A model generated the notes under the pieces. The model searched no databases and was not told where the DNA came from. It was given only the letters and a program-made list of their open reading frames with translations. From the NCBI RefSeq assembly GCF_000745015.1, contig NZ_JQNA01000002.1, forward strand, positions 496,001 through 560,000: a stretch of DNA of 64,000 nt, given 5' to 3'. Origin of the DNA: Burkholderia sp. 9120. GTDB lineage: Bacteria; Pseudomonadota; Gammaproteobacteria; Burkholderiales; Burkholderiaceae. Below are positions 37,388 through 47,795 of this stretch, in pieces. How positions within the stretch are numbered: the first letter of the stretch is position 1; the number at the start of each line of letters is the position of its first letter. Both the position numbers and the translations under genes were made by a program.

Positions 37388-38197
37388 ATGCCGAAATTTG
37401 CAGCGAATCTCACCATGCTATTCAACGAAGTCCCGTTCCTCGACCGCTTCGCGGCCGCTGCGGACGCGGGCTTCCACGCCGTCGAATTCCTGTTCCCGTA
37501 TCCGTACCAGATCGCCGAACTGAGCGAACGTCTGCAACAGAACCGCCTGAAGCTGGTCCTGCATAACCTGCCCGCGGGCAACTGGGAAGCGGGCGAACGC
37601 GGGATCGCGTGCCTGCCCGATCGCGTCGGCGAATTCCAGGAAGGCGTGGGCCGCGCAATCGAATACGCGAGCGCCCTGAAAGTGCCGCAACTGAACTGCC
37701 TCGTCGGCATTCCGACGGCAGGCGTGGATGCGGACAAAGCGCGCTCGACCATCGTCGAGAACCTGCGCTTCGCCGCCGGCGAACTGAAGAAAGCCGGCAT
37801 CAAGCTGCTGGTCGAACCGTGCAACTCGTACGACATTCCGGGCTTCGCGCTGAACCGTTCGGGCGAAGGCCTCGACGTGATCAACGCAGTCGGTTCGGAC
37901 AACCTGTTCCTGCAATACGATATCTATCACATGCAACGGATGGAAGGCGAACTCGCGGCGACCATCAGGAAGAACCTGCCGCAGATCGCGCACATCCAGC
38001 TCGCCGACAACCCGGGCCGTAACGAACCGGGCACCGGCGAAATCAACTACCCGTTCCTGTTCAATCTGCTCGATTCGCTTGGCTACGACGGTTACGTCGG
38101 TTGCGAATACAAGCCGCGCACCACCACTGCTGCCGGCCTCGGCTGGGTGCAGAGCGTGGCCGGGCAGACCCGCGGCGCAGCTCACGCCGCTGCCTGA
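37388..38197 (+). CDS. hyi: hydroxypyruvate isomerase
   Basis: 269 aa TIM-barrel of the AP-endonuclease 2/Hyi family: MPKFAANLTMLFNEVPFLDR, FPYPYQIAELSERL, LLVEPCNSYDIPGF, and GEINYPFLFNLLDSLGYDG. Interconverts hydroxypyruvate and tartronate semialdehyde. RBS AGAGAGACAGA upstream. Second in the operon. Confidence 0.97.
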   Translation: MPKFAANLTMLFNEVPFLDRFAAAADAGFHAVEFLFPYPYQIAELSERLQQNRLKLVLHNLPAGNWEAGERGIACLPDRVGEFQEGVGRAIEYASALKVPQLNCLVGIPTAGVDADKARSTIVENLRFAAGELKKAGIKLLVEPCNSYDIPGFALNRSGEGLDVINAVGSDNLFLQYDIYHMQRMEGELAATIRKNLPQIAHIQLADNPGRNEPGTGEINYPFLFNLLDSLGYDGYVGCEYKPRTTTAAGLGWVQSVAGQTRGAAHAAA

Positions 38198-38318
38198 GCG
38201 CTTCGAGGCCTGACGCACGAGGCCTCAACGAGCGGCATCAGGCGCATGACGCCCGAGGGACGCTCCCTTGGGCAGCCCCGCAACGGGGCACCCCAAACAA
38301 CACTGGAGATTCAGACAC

Positions 38319-39227
38319 ATGGCAAAGATCGGTTTTATCGGCCTCGGCATCATGGGCGCGCACATGGCGCGCAACCTCATCAAGGGCGGTCACACGCTGT
38401 TCGTGAACGGCGCGTATCCGGTGCCGGAAGATCTGAGCAAAACGACGAGCGTGGTCGCTGATTCGACCGCCGTCGCGCAAGCTGCCGACATCGTCATCAT
38501 CATGGTGCCGGACACGCCTGACGTCGCCAACGTGCTGTTCGCCGACGACGGCGTCGCTGCCGGCCTCACGCAAGGCAAGCTGGTGATCGACATGAGCTCG
38601 ATCTCCCCGCTCGACACGCAGGCCTTCGCGAAGAAGATCAACGCGCTGGGCGCGGACTACCTGGATGCGCCGGTGTCCGGCGGCGAAGTCGGTGCGCGCG
38701 AAGCGACGCTGACGATCATGGTGGGCGGCCCGGAAAAGGCATTCGCGCTGGCCAAGCCGCTGTTCGAACTGATGGGCAAGAACATCTCGCTGATCGGCGA
38801 CAACGGCGCGGGTCAAACCTGCAAGGTCGCGAACCAGATCATCGTCGCGCTGAACATCGAAGCCGTGGCTGAAGCACTGCTGTTCGCATCGCGTTCGGGT
38901 GCCGATCCGGAGCGTGTCCGTAAAGCGCTGATGGGCGGCTTCGCCTCGTCGCGGATTCTCGAAGTACACGGCGAGCGTATGACGAAGCGCACGTTCGATC
39001 CGGGCTTCCGCATCGAACTGCACCAGAAGGATCTGAACCTGGCACTCGACGGCGCACGCAAGCTGGGTATCGCGCTGCCGCATACGGCGAGCGCGCAGCA
39101 ACTGTTCAGCGTGTGCGCGGCAAACGGCGGCAAGGCATGGGATCACTCGGCCATGGTGCGCGCGCTGGAAATCATGGCGAACTACGAAGTCGCGCAAGCG
39201 CCGGGTAGCGAAGCCAAGGCTGCGTAA
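38319..39227 (+). CDS. glxR: tartronate semialdehyde reductase
   Basis: 302 aa, beta-hydroxyacid dehydrogenase family. KIGFIGLGIMGAHMARNLIKGG (dinucleotide binding), DAPVSGGEVGAREATLTIMVGG (substrate binding), and catalytic lysine in GAGQTCKVANQIIVALN. Reduces tartronate semialdehyde to D-glycerate, completing the gcl pathway. ATG 38319 has GGAG at 38304-38307. Confidence 0.96.
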   Translation: MAKIGFIGLGIMGAHMARNLIKGGHTLFVNGAYPVPEDLSKTTSVVADSTAVAQAADIVIIMVPDTPDVANVLFADDGVAAGLTQGKLVIDMSSISPLDTQAFAKKINALGADYLDAPVSGGEVGAREATLTIMVGGPEKAFALAKPLFELMGKNISLIGDNGAGQTCKVANQIIVALNIEAVAEALLFASRSGADPERVRKALMGGFASSRILEVHGERMTKRTFDPGFRIELHQKDLNLALDGARKLGIALPHTASAQQLFSVCAANGGKAWDHSAMVRALEIMANYEVAQAPGSEAKAA

Positions 39228-39800
39228 TAGGGATTGTCGTTACAGATCGTCGTGATGGTTGCGTTCGCAACGTCGTGACGATCGCAGGTGGGGCGCCCGG
39301 TTCGTCGTGCACATGCACGGCGGAACGGGCAAATCGTGCCGCTCTGGGCTGAGAGCGGCAAGTGGGGTCCGCAGCGGCACCCGGCGGCGCCGGGGAAGCC
39401 TTGGTCGGTCAGACGTCGTCGTCGGGTGTCCGGCTGTCGGATTTCATGCTTATGCTTTTTCAGCCAATCTCTCGCAGCGGGTGCATCACGCACACCGCCC
39501 GCGCGCCGCTGAGTTCAACCCTCGGCGTGCGCTTGCCTCCGCCTGATGGGCTGCAGGTCCAGTCGCAAGCCCGCTTTCATTTGCTTGCAACTCCCTCCTC
39601 TCTTCACGACCTTATTTGACACATCGGTCCGTGCTTTTCTCCTACACTCGTTGAGTCTGGTTGCCGGCGGCTCTGCGTTCGCGTGCAGCTTGCCACACGC
39701 GGCAACGCGGGCCTCTGTTTTATTCGCCCGTTTCGCAACCAGTGTTCAACCCGTGAGCGAAGACTGCTTGCGCCAGTAACCCCTCTGCAAAGGATTCAGA
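39228..39800. other. non-coding 573-bp spacer with a hairpin cluster
   Basis: No plausible gene on either strand. The first 170 bp hold four successive hairpins (arms 39245-39251/39277-39283 enclosing GTTGCG/CGCAAC; 39294-39330; TGCCGCTCT/AGAGCGGCA at 39337-39360; CCCGGC/GCCGGG at 39380-39394). A TTGACA at 39617-39622 may belong to the promoter of the DUF3597 gene but the nearest -10 (TACACT, 39643) is 20 bp away. Confidence 0.5.
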
Positions 39801-40202
39801 ATGAGTATCTTTGGTGACATCGTCAACAAGCTCTTCGGCAAAGCGAAGCCCGATCAGCCTGCGCCCGCGGTTGAGCCGACCCCGGATCCGGCCGCCGCGC
39901 AAGCTGCCGCGCCGGACGCCGCACCGGCGCCCGCCCCGCTGGCCGACGTCGACGTCGCGGCGGTCATGGACCAGTTCGTGAGCGAGAGCGGCCAGACGCT
40001 GAACTGGCGCACGTCGATCGTCGACACGCTGAAGGCGCTCGGCGTCGACAGCAGCCTCGAGCATCGCAAGCAGCTCGCCCAGGAATTGAAGTACACCGGC
40101 GACACGAACGACTCGGCAAGCATGAACATCTGGCTGCATAAACAGGTGATGCAGGCGCTCGCGGCGAATGGCGGCAAGTTGCCGCCGGATCTGGCGGCCT
40201 AA
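39801..40202 (+). CDS. DUF3597 family protein
   Basis: 133 aa. N-terminal MSIFGDIVNKLFGKA amphipathic segment, an Ala/Pro-rich linker (20-45), and the DUF3597 domain VDVAAVMDQFVSESGQTLNWRTSIVDTLKALGVDSS. A LysM-like or small helical fold has been proposed for the family; function unknown. RBS AAAGGATTC upstream. Monocistronic. Confidence 0.85.
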   Translation: MSIFGDIVNKLFGKAKPDQPAPAVEPTPDPAAAQAAAPDAAPAPAPLADVDVAAVMDQFVSESGQTLNWRTSIVDTLKALGVDSSLEHRKQLAQELKYTGDTNDSASMNIWLHKQVMQALAANGGKLPPDLAA

Positions 40203-40239
40203 GCGCCCGCTCGTCGAATCAAGCTTAAGCAGAAACAAC

Positions 40240-40276
40240 AACGCGGCGCCCGGTTCTTAACCGGGCGCCGCGTTGT
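40240..40276. terminator. strong hairpin between convergent genes
   Basis: Seventeen-base perfect arms (40240-40256 and 40260-40276) with a CTT loop lie between the DUF3597 gene and the asparaginase gene. Neither strand has a good T-run, so termination may rely on the stem strength. Confidence 0.7.
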
Positions 40277-40326
40277 CATTGAAGCTTCATCTGCGCTGCG
40301 TCGCCCAGCGCGCAATCCGCAATCAA

Positions 40327-41370
40327 TCAGTACGTATCGAACGTCTTCTGCAGCGCCACCGGCCCCGTGCCGCCTGCGGCAAGCGCCAGCATCAGCAGCA
40401 CGCGCGCCTTGTACGGATTCAGCGAACCCGCGCTGATGAAACCGAGCGCGTCGTCGGCCGCCGCGCCGTTGCGCATTACATGCCCCGATCCCACACGCGA
40501 CGAACGCACCACCGCGACGCCCTGCGACGCTGCGTCGGCAAGTGCCTGCTGCATCGACATGTGAATCGAACCGTTGCCCGTGCCCGCCACGACGATACCG
40601 CGCACGCCGGCGGCCACCAGCGCATCCACCGCGATTCGCGACACGCCCGCGTAGCTTGCGACGATCTCGACATGCGGCCACTTCGGCCCGATCACGAATT
40701 CGGTTGCCAGCGTATGCGGCCGCACCACGGCACGCTGGAATTCGACCCGGCCGTCCTGCACCCAACCGAGCGCGCCGATCTCGGGCGACTGGAACGCGTC
40801 CACCGCGTAGGTGCTCGTCTTGACGACGTCGCGTGCGCTGTGAATCTTGTTGTTGAAGGCCACCAGCACGCCCTGCCCGCGCGAGCCCGTATGCGCCGCG
40901 ACGGTCACCGCGTTCAGCAGGTTCAACGGACCGTCGGCCGACAGCGCCGACGCCGGACGCATGGCCGCGGTCAGCACCACCGGCTTATCCGACTTGACGG
41001 TCAGATGCAGCAGGTAGGCGGTTTCTTCGAGCGTATCGGTGCCGTGCGTGATCACCACGCCGTCGATCCCGTCGGTCGCCAGAAGCGTGTTGATGCGCTG
41101 TGCGAGCGTGGTCCACAACGGCATGGTCATGTCTTTGCTGTCGACGCTGGCAATCTGCTCGGGCGCGATGCGCGCCACCGTGGACAACGCCGGCACCACG
41201 GAAAGCAGTTGCTCGACGCCGACCACACCGGCCTGGTAACCGGAGGTGTTGGTGGCGTCCGCGGCCGCGCCGGCGATCGTGCCGCCGGTCGCGAGCACCG
41301 CAATACAGGGCAACGGCGGCGTAGCGCCTTCGCCCGAAGGCGCGGCGGAAGAGGAAGTCAGAGTATTCAT
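40327..41370 (-). CDS. L-asparaginase
   Basis: 347 aa. Catalytic threonines in IAVLATGGTIAG and VITHGTDTLEETAYLL, lysine in DKPVVLTAAMRPASALSADG. Resembles type II (AnsB) enzymes but has no signal peptide with the start at 41370, so a cytoplasmic location is predicted. Hydrolyses asparagine to aspartate and ammonia. A Met 12 codons upstream is a possible alternative start. Stands alone between the DUF3597 gene and cysB. Confidence 0.92.
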   Translation of the reverse strand: MNTLTSSSAAPSGEGATPPLPCIAVLATGGTIAGAAADATNTSGYQAGVVGVEQLLSVVPALSTVARIAPEQIASVDSKDMTMPLWTTLAQRINTLLATDGIDGVVITHGTDTLEETAYLLHLTVKSDKPVVLTAAMRPASALSADGPLNLLNAVTVAAHTGSRGQGVLVAFNNKIHSARDVVKTSTYAVDAFQSPEIGALGWVQDGRVEFQRAVVRPHTLATEFVIGPKWPHVEIVASYAGVSRIAVDALVAAGVRGIVVAGTGNGSIHMSMQQALADAASQGVAVVRSSRVGSGHVMRNGAAADDALGFISAGSLNPYKARVLLMLALAAGGTGPVALQKTFDTY

Positions 41371-41456
41371 GGCGGCGATTGTAAGCGATGCGCCGCGCGC
41401 CGCCATGCGTGAAAAAACGGATGTCCGTTCGTTTCGGTTCGTTTCGGTTATGAGCG

Positions 41457-42383
41457 TTAAACCGCTTCGCGCAACTGCGCCGCGATTTCCGCTTCGTTCA
41501 ATTGCGGCGCGAACATTTCGATCAGCCGGTACGCGTATGCGCGCAGGAACGCGCCCTTGCGCAAACCGACCCGCGTGGTGCTCGCTTCGAACAGATGCTG
41601 CGTATCGAGCGCGACCAGTTCGGTATCGCGCTTCGGATCGTAGGCCATCGCCGCGACCACGCCGATCCCCATGCCGAGTTCGACGTAAGTCTTGATCACG
41701 TCGGCATCGATCGCGGTCAGCACGACGTCGGTCAACGCACCCGCTTTCGCGAACGCCTGGTCGATATGCGAACGGCCCGTGAAATCCTGGTCGTACGTGA
41801 TGATCGGGAATTCGGCGATCTCGTCGAGCGTCAGATTCGACCGGCCCACCAGCGGGTGCCCCTTCGGCACGACCACGATGTGATGCCACGAGTAGCACGG
41901 GAACGTGACGATATCGGGGAAGCGGTCGAGCGCTTCGGTCGAGATGCCGATATCCGCTTCGCCGTTGATGATCATCTGCGCGATCTGTTGCGGACTGCCC
42001 TGGCGCAACGCCAGATGCACCTTCGGGAATACCTCGGTGAATTGACGGATCACCTTCGGCAACGCGTAACGCGCCTGCGTGTGGGTGGTCGCCACGACCA
42101 GGTGGCCGCTGTCCTGATCGGCGTACTGACGCGCCACGCGGCGCAGATTTTCCGCATCGAGCAGCATCCGCTCGATCAGTTGATGCACCGCCTTGCCCGG
42201 CTCGGTGAGACCTGTCAGGCGCTTGCCGCGTCGAATGAAAATGTCGACGCCGAGTTCGTCTTCCAGATCCTTGATCTGTTTTGATACACCCGACTGCGAC
42301 GTGTACAACACGTTCGCCACCTCGGTCAGGTTCATGTTCTGACGCACGGCCTCGCGCACGAAGCGCAATTGCTGGAAGTTCAT
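41457..42383 (-). CDS. cysB: CysB-family LysR regulator of sulfur assimilation
   Basis: 308 aa. MNFQQLRFVREAVRQNMNLTEVANVLYTSQSGVSKQI... is the CysB/Cbl HTH; VATTHTQARYALP, SEVFPKV-type ligand loop, and ITYDQDFTGRSHID are CysB sulfate/acetylserine-pocket segments. Last in the order sbp-cysT-cysW-cysA-cysB, 98 nt after cysA, so it regulates the transporter beside it. A Cbl/SsuR assignment cannot be excluded. Confidence 0.92.
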   Translation of the reverse strand: MNFQQLRFVREAVRQNMNLTEVANVLYTSQSGVSKQIKDLEDELGVDIFIRRGKRLTGLTEPGKAVHQLIERMLLDAENLRRVARQYADQDSGHLVVATTHTQARYALPKVIRQFTEVFPKVHLALRQGSPQQIAQMIINGEADIGISTEALDRFPDIVTFPCYSWHHIVVVPKGHPLVGRSNLTLDEIAEFPIITYDQDFTGRSHIDQAFAKAGALTDVVLTAIDADVIKTYVELGMGIGVVAAMAYDPKRDTELVALDTQHLFEASTTRVGLRKGAFLRAYAYRLIEMFAPQLNEAEIAAQLREAV

Positions 42384-42481
42384 CTGTATGTCTCCGGTTC
42401 AGCCAGAGTTGAGTTATTTGAGTTTGATTGAAACACCGAGTTTGATGCCTTGCCTGCCAGGCTCTCCGGACAGGCGCCCTA

Positions 42482-43540
42482 CTATTGCGCCGGAAACACC
42501 CGCAACGCGCGCGGCACGGCGGTCACGCCGTCGCCGACCGCCAGTTGCAGATCACGCCACGACTCGCGATCCAGCTCGGCTTCGAGCAGCGTGCCCTCGC
42601 GGCCCGCGAGTTCGACCCGCACCGAGCCGCCGAGCGTCACCACGCGCCGCACGTCGACCACGATCCCTTCGCGATGCCCGGACGCTTGCGGATACAACTG
42701 CAGGTCGTGCGGCCGTACATAGGCAAACGCCGGGCCGCTGAAATCGGCCTTGATCGATACCGGCAACGCGGCGCCGTCCACCACGAAACCGCTCGCATCG
42801 ACGTTGCCGTGCAGACGGTTGGCCGCGCCGAGAAACTCGTACACGAACGAGGTTTGCGGATGGTCGTACACATCTTGCGGACTGCCCACCTGCTCCACGT
42901 GCCCGCGATTCAGCACGACGATACGGTCGGCCACTTCGAGCGCTTCTTCCTGATCGTGCGTGACGAAGATCGTCGAGATATGCAGATCGTCATGCAAGCG
43001 CCGCAGCCAGCTACGCAACTCCTTGCGCACCTTCGCGTCGAGCGCGCCAAACGGTTCGTCGAGCAGCAGCACTTTCGGTTCGACCGCGAGCGCGCGCGCC
43101 AACGCGATCCGCTGCCGCTGACCACCCGACAATTCCGACGGATAACGCTGCGCGAGCCAGTCGAGCTGCACGAGCTTCAGCAGTTCATGCACCTTCTCGC
43201 GAATCACCGCTTCCGACGGCCGCTCCTTGCGCGGCTTCACGCGCAAGCCGAACGCGACGTTCTCGAACACCGTCATATGACGGAACAGCGCGTAATGCTG
43301 GAACACGAAACCCACTTCACGTTCGCGCGCACCGACCGTCGCGACGTCCTGACCTTGCAGCTCGACCTGGCCGCCGTCCGCGTATTCGAGCCCGGCAATC
43401 ACGCGCAACAAGGTGGTCTTGCCACAACCCGACGGCCCGAGCAGCGCAACCAGTTCACCCGGCGGAAAGTCGAGCGAGACGTTATCGAGCGCGACGAAAT
43501 CGCCGAAGCGCTTCTGCAGGTTACGAACAGTGATACCCAT
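42482..43540 (-). CDS. cysA: sulfate/thiosulfate ABC transporter ATP-binding protein
   Basis: 352 aa. Walker [12 protein letters not shown], signature [15 protein letters not shown], Walker [13 protein letters not shown], switch HDQEEAL; C-terminal TOBE-like domain. Energises CysTW for sulfate uptake. Start shares one base with the cysW stop (TAATG). Confidence 0.98.
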   Translation of the reverse strand: MGITVRNLQKRFGDFVALDNVSLDFPPGELVALLGPSGCGKTTLLRVIAGLEYADGGQVELQGQDVATVGAREREVGFVFQHYALFRHMTVFENVAFGLRVKPRKERPSEAVIREKVHELLKLVQLDWLAQRYPSELSGGQRQRIALARALAVEPKVLLLDEPFGALDAKVRKELRSWLRRLHDDLHISTIFVTHDQEEALEVADRIVVLNRGHVEQVGSPQDVYDHPQTSFVYEFLGAANRLHGNVDASGFVVDGAALPVSIKADFSGPAFAYVRPHDLQLYPQASGHREGIVVDVRRVVTLGGSVRVELAGREGTLLEAELDRESWRDLQLAVGDGVTAVPRALRVFPAQ

Positions 43541-44583
43541 TACAGCTCTCCTTGCTTGAGCGGGTGTTGCGGCGAGACCGGCGTTGCCTTGAACGATGAC
43601 GATGATGACGACGAGGCAGCGGCCAGCGCGACAGGACCGGCATACGCGGGCACGTCGCGCGCGGCCGACAGTTCCGCCGACATATGGCGCTCGGCAAGCA
43701 GCTTCAGCCCCAGCGTGACGAGTGCGAGCAAGGCCAGCACCGACGCCACGGCGAACGCCGCCGAGAAGTTGTATTCGTTGTAGAGAATTTCGACGTGCAA
43801 CGGCATCGTGTCGGTCTGGCCGCGAATGTGGCCCGACACCACCGAGACCGCGCCGAACTCGCCCATCGCCCGCGCGTTACACAGAATCACGCCGTACAGC
43901 AGGCCCCATTTGACGTTCGGCAGCGTGACGCGGCGGAAGATCTGCCAGCCCGACGCGCCGAGCACGTGAGCGGCTTCTTCCTCGTCGTTGCCTTGCGCCT
44001 GCATCAGCGGAATCAGTTCACGCGCAACGAACGGGAACGTGACGAAGATCGTCGCGAGCACAATGCCCGGCACCGCGAAGATGATCTGCACGTTGTGGTC
44101 AATCAACCACGGGCCGAACCAGCCCTGCGCGCCGAACATCAGCACATAGATCAGACCCGAGATCACCGGCGAGACCGAGAACGGCAAATCGATCAGCGTG
44201 GTCAGCAGCGCCTTGCCGCGGAATTCGAACTTGGCGATACACCACGACGCCGCGAGGCCGAACACGAGATTCAGCGGCACGGCGATCGCGGCGGTGATCA
44301 CGGTCAGCTTGATCGCCGACAACGCGTCCGGATCGGCGAGCGATTCCAGATAGAAACCGAGGCCCTTGCTCAACGCCTGATAGAACACGGCGACCAGCGG
44401 CACGACCAGAAACAGCGTGAGAAACAGCAGCGCGACGGCGGTCAGGAGCCAGCGCACCACGGGCGCTTCGGTGACCGGATCGGGGCGGCGCGACACGTTC
44501 AGCGGCGCGCGCGGTGCAACGGCGGCGGCGCTTGAGGTCGCGGCCTTCACACCGTTCACATCACTCACAGACTGACGGCTCAT
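43540..44583 (-). CDS. cysW: sulfate ABC transporter permease CysW
   Basis: 347 aa; six TM helices (about 50-320) and the EAA loop [20 protein letters not shown]-terminal 45 residues and C-terminal tail (Ala then a seven-serine run) are longer than in enterobacterial CysW. ATG 44583 overlaps the cysT stop as ATGA; much longer frames upstream are not homologous. Confidence 0.96.
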   Translation of the reverse strand: MSRQSVSDVNGVKAATSSAAAVAPRAPLNVSRRPDPVTEAPVVRWLLTAVALLFLTLFLVVPLVAVFYQALSKGLGFYLESLADPDALSAIKLTVITAAIAVPLNLVFGLAASWCIAKFEFRGKALLTTLIDLPFSVSPVISGLIYVLMFGAQGWFGPWLIDHNVQIIFAVPGIVLATIFVTFPFVARELIPLMQAQGNDEEEAAHVLGASGWQIFRRVTLPNVKWGLLYGVILCNARAMGEFGAVSVVSGHIRGQTDTMPLHVEILYNEYNFSAAFAVASVLALLALVTLGLKLLAERHMSAELSAARDVPAYAGPVALAAASSSSSSSFKATPVSPQHPLKQGEL

Positions 44584-45476
44584 TGCGCACCTCCGCCAAT
44601 CGCCGCGACGCTCACCGCAGCCGGCGCCGGACCCGCGCCACCGCGACCCGTGCGGCGTTGCAAATACCATTGCAAGGTATTGATGAACAGCAGCATCAGG
44701 AACGACACAACCAGCATCACCACCGCGATCGCGGTCGCGCCCGCGTAGTCGTACTGTTCGAGCTTGGTGATGATCAGCAGCGAGGTGATTTCCGACTTCA
44801 TCGGTACATTGCCGGCGATGAAAATCACCGAGCCGTATTCGCCGAGCGCCCGCGCGAACGCCAGCGCGAAACCGGTCAGCAACGCGGGAAACACGGCGGG
44901 CAGCACGACGCGGCGAAACGTCAGCCAGCGCGACGCGCCGAGGCACGCGGCGGCTTCTTCCTGTTCGCGTTCGAACTCTTCGAGCACCGGCTGCACCGTG
45001 CGCACCACGAACGGCAAACCGATGAAGGTCAGCGCGACCAGTACGCCGGCCGGCGTGAACGCGATCTTCAGGCCGAGCGGTTCGAGAAACTGGCCGATCC
45101 AGCCGTTGCCCGCGTACACCGCCGCGAGCGAAATGCCGGCCACCGAGGTCGGCAGCGCGAACGGCAGATCGACCACGGCGTCGACGATGCGTTTGAACGG
45201 GAACGTGTAACGCACCAGCACCCACGCGACCAGAAAGCCGAACACCGCGTTGATCAGCGCGCCGCCGAGCGCGGAGAAGAACGTCAGGCGATACGACGCG
45301 AGCACACGCGGCGAACTCACCGCGCGTACGAACTGAGCCCAGTCGAGCGTGGCGGTCTTGAGAAAGGTCGCCGCCAGCGGAATCAGCACCACGAGGCTCA
45401 GATAAGCCACGGTGATGCCGAGGGTCAAGCCAAAACCGGGCAACGCGCTCGGTTTTCGGAAGGTCAACGTCGTCAT
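44580..45476 (-). CDS. cysT: sulfate ABC transporter permease CysT (CysU)
   Basis: 298 aa, six TM helices: [39 protein letters not shown], and EAA loop [19 protein letters not shown]. Forms the inner-membrane channel with CysW. Confidence 0.97.
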   Translation of the reverse strand: MTTLTFRKPSALPGFGLTLGITVAYLSLVVLIPLAATFLKTATLDWAQFVRAVSSPRVLASYRLTFFSALGGALINAVFGFLVAWVLVRYTFPFKRIVDAVVDLPFALPTSVAGISLAAVYAGNGWIGQFLEPLGLKIAFTPAGVLVALTFIGLPFVVRTVQPVLEEFEREQEEAAACLGASRWLTFRRVVLPAVFPALLTGFALAFARALGEYGSVIFIAGNVPMKSEITSLLIITKLEQYDYAGATAIAVVMLVVSFLMLLFINTLQWYLQRRTGRGGAGPAPAAVSVAAIGGGAQ

Positions 45477-45545
45477 GCTGGTTACTCGTTCAGGTTGATG
45501 CCGGTGTTGCGAGGACCGAATTCCGGCCGCCGGGCCCTGGCGGCC

Positions 45546-45568
45546 AAAAGCGCGCCCATGGGGCGCGC
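45546..45568 (-). terminator. terminator-like hairpin between sbp and cysT
   Basis: Minus strand: GCGCGCCC-CAT-GGGCGCGC (45550-45568) followed by TTTT (45546-45549). A second stem GGCCGCC/GGCGGCC (45525-45545) follows. It probably terminates part of the sbp transcripts, giving more binding protein than permease. Confidence 0.6.
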
Positions 45569-45651
45569 TCGGGGGTCATGCGGTGCCGCTGGCCGGTCGA
45601 TATCGCTGCATCGTTGCGTCGTTGCGTCCGCATCGACCGGACAAGCCGGCC

Positions 45652-46692
45652 TTATTGCGGCGAGTAGATCGAATCGAACACGCCGCCGTCGGCAAAGTGC
45701 GTCTTCTGCGCGTTGGTCCAGCCGCCGAACGAATCGTCCACCGTGTACAGCTTCAGCTTCGGAAACTTGGCGGTCAGCTCGGCCGGCACCTTGTTCGAAC
45801 GCGGACGATAGAAGTTGCGCGCGGCGATCTCCTGGCCTTCTTCGCTGTACAGGAAGTTCAGATACGCTTCGGCCACCTTGCGCGTGCCGTGCCGGTCGAC
45901 GACCTTGTCCACCACGGCGACCGGCGGCTCGGCCAGAATGCTGACCGACGGCACGACGATTTCAAACTTGTCCGGACCGAATTCCTTCAGCGACAGGAAC
46001 GCTTCGTTTTCCCACGCGATCAGCACGTCGCCGATACCGCGTTGCACGAAGCTGGTGGTCGCGCCGCGCGCCCCCGAATCCAGCACGCCGGCATTCTTAT
46101 AGAGCTTGCCGACGAACTCCTTCGCTTTCTGGTCGTTGCCGCCCGGCTGATGTTCGGCATACGCCCACGCCGCGAGGTAGTTCCAGCGCGCGCCGCCCGA
46201 GGTCTTCGGATTCGGCGTCACGATCGACACGCCCGGCTTGATCAGATCGTCCCAATCCTTGATGTGCTTCGGGTTGCCCTTGCGCACCAGAAACACGATC
46301 GTCGACGTGTACGGCGACGCGTTGTCCGGCAAGCGTTTCTGCCAGCCCTTGTCGAGCAGACCCTTGCTGGCCAGCGCGTCGATGTCGTAGGCCAGCGCCA
46401 GCGTCACCACGTCCGCCTGCAGACCGTCGAGCACCGAGCGCGCCTGCGCGCCGGAGCCGCCGTGCGACTGCTTGAAGGTGATCGTCTCGCCGGTCTTCGC
46501 CTTCCATTCCTTGCCAAACGCCTGATTGATGTCCTGATACAACTCGCGAGTCGGATCGTAGGAGACGTTCAGCAGCGTCGTGTCGGCGGCGTGCGCCTGC
46601 GCCATCACGCCGAGCGCCCCGGCCGCGCCCAATGCGAGCGCCGCGATGATTTTTCTGGTCTTGCCTGCCAGCCCCGTGCCTTGGTGGTTCAT
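45652..46692 (-). CDS. sbp: periplasmic sulfate-binding protein
   Basis: 346 aa. Signal peptide of 35 residues ([29 protein letters not shown]). Mature protein: [41 protein letters not shown] (sulfate-binding loop), and [11 protein letters not shown]. Binds sulfate/thiosulfate and delivers it to CysTWA. The upstream 46800-46850 region is unusually AT-rich (CATTA-AAAA-TAATG at 46805-46818) and is the likely CysB site. Confidence 0.97.
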   Translation of the reverse strand: MNHQGTGLAGKTRKIIAALALGAAGALGVMAQAHAADTTLLNVSYDPTRELYQDINQAFGKEWKAKTGETITFKQSHGGSGAQARSVLDGLQADVVTLALAYDIDALASKGLLDKGWQKRLPDNASPYTSTIVFLVRKGNPKHIKDWDDLIKPGVSIVTPNPKTSGGARWNYLAAWAYAEHQPGGNDQKAKEFVGKLYKNAGVLDSGARGATTSFVQRGIGDVLIAWENEAFLSLKEFGPDKFEIVVPSVSILAEPPVAVVDKVVDRHGTRKVAEAYLNFLYSEEGQEIAARNFYRPRSNKVPAELTAKFPKLKLYTVDDSFGGWTNAQKTHFADGGVFDSIYSPQ

Positions 46693-46964
46693 GTCAACTT
46701 TCTCCGCGTTGTGGTCCGCTAAAACAGCGTGTGGTGTTGTTCTACGTCGCGGTCACGTGCACATGAGCGCCAACTCGGAGGCCAGTCTATCGAAGCGCTT
46801 TCATCATTAAAAATAATGTTTCTTCATTCTTTAATACTCAAAAGTGGTAATGACAGCTGGGTAAGGCGTTGCGGCACGAAAGTGGGTGTTAGAACGCCCT
46901 TTTGCGGCGCTGTAGCGGCACCCGAAGCGACGAACTTAAAGTAAAGCTTGAATTGCGTGGAATA

Positions 46965-46980
46965 CTGTATAAAAATACAG
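46965..46980 (+). promoter_or_regulatory. LexA box 1
   Basis: CTGT-ATAAAAAT-ACAG, a perfect match to CTGT-N8-ACAG, 26 bp before the lexA ATG. Confidence 0.93.
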
Positions 46981-46984
46981 GCAC

Positions 46985-47000
46985 CTGTTCATACATACAG
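46985..47000 (+). promoter_or_regulatory. LexA box 2
   Basis: CTGT-TCATACAT-ACAG, perfect CTGT-N8-ACAG. Centre-to-centre spacing from box 1 is 20 bp, two helical turns, and its end is 5 bp before the lexA ATG. Confidence 0.93.
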
Positions 47001-47005
47001 TGGCC

Positions 47006-47656
47006 ATGACCAAACTCACCGCACGACAGCAGCAGGTTTTCGATCTGATCCGCCGGGCCATCGAACGCACCGGTTTTCCGCCCACCCGCGCGGAGATCGC
47101 CGCGGAGCTGGGCTTCAGCTCCGCGAACTCCGCAGAAGAGCATCTGCGCGCGCTCGCTCGCAAAGGCGTGATCGAACTCGCGGCCGGCGCATCGCGCGGC
47201 ATTCGCCTGCTGGGTGGGTCGGAAGACTCGCCGTACCAGTTCACGCTGCCGCACGCGAGCATCATGCAGCTGTCCTTGCCGCTGATCGGCCGGGTGGCGG
47301 CGGGTAGCCCGATCCTCGCGCAGGAACATATCGCGCAGCACTATGCGTGCGATCCGGCGCTGTTCTCGAGCAAGCCCGACTACCTGCTGAAGGTGCGCGG
47401 GTTGTCCATGCGCGACGCGGGCATCTTCGACGGCGACCTGCTCGCCGTGCAGAAGAAGAGCGAGGCCAAAGACGGCCAGATCATCATCGCGCGGCTCGGC
47501 GACGACGTGACGGTCAAGCGCCTGAAGCGCCGGCCGAACGGCATCGAACTGATTGCCGAGAATCCCGATTACGAAAACATCTTCGTTGAAACCGGCAGCG
47601 CGGAATTCGCGCTGGAAGGGATCGCCGTCGGGCTGATTCGCCCGGGCGAGTTTTAA
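47006..47656 (+). CDS. lexA: SOS repressor LexA
   Basis: 216 aa from ATG 47006. Winged HTH ([36 protein letters not shown]), cleavage site Ala-Gly in [10 protein letters not shown], catalytic Ser in [11 protein letters not shown] and Lys in [10 protein letters not shown]. Represses SOS genes until RecA-stimulated self-cleavage; two boxes mean tight autorepression. A GTG at 47000 overlaps box 2 and is less likely than the ATG. Confidence 0.98.
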   Translation: MTKLTARQQQVFDLIRRAIERTGFPPTRAEIAAELGFSSANSAEEHLRALARKGVIELAAGASRGIRLLGGSEDSPYQFTLPHASIMQLSLPLIGRVAAGSPILAQEHIAQHYACDPALFSSKPDYLLKVRGLSMRDAGIFDGDLLAVQKKSEAKDGQIIIARLGDDVTVKRLKRRPNGIELIAENPDYENIFVETGSAEFALEGIAVGLIRPGEF

Positions 47657-47795
47657 GCGGTTTGCTCGTGCTGGGGCGTTTGCCGGTTCGTTGGCTTGTT
47701 CAGACAACGCCGTCCTGACGCCGCCCCGAGCCACATTCACCCCGCATCAACGTCGTACTCACGCTGCATCATCTTTGCATCGCCTGGAGAGACTC

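Larger units (their letters stand above)
46693..47005. promoter_or_regulatory. divergent sbp / lexA control region
   Basis: Contains the AT-rich tract expected for a CysB-activated sbp promoter (46800-46850, including the CATTA-AAAA-TAATG inverted repeat) and the two LexA boxes next to lexA. No gene. Confidence 0.5.
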
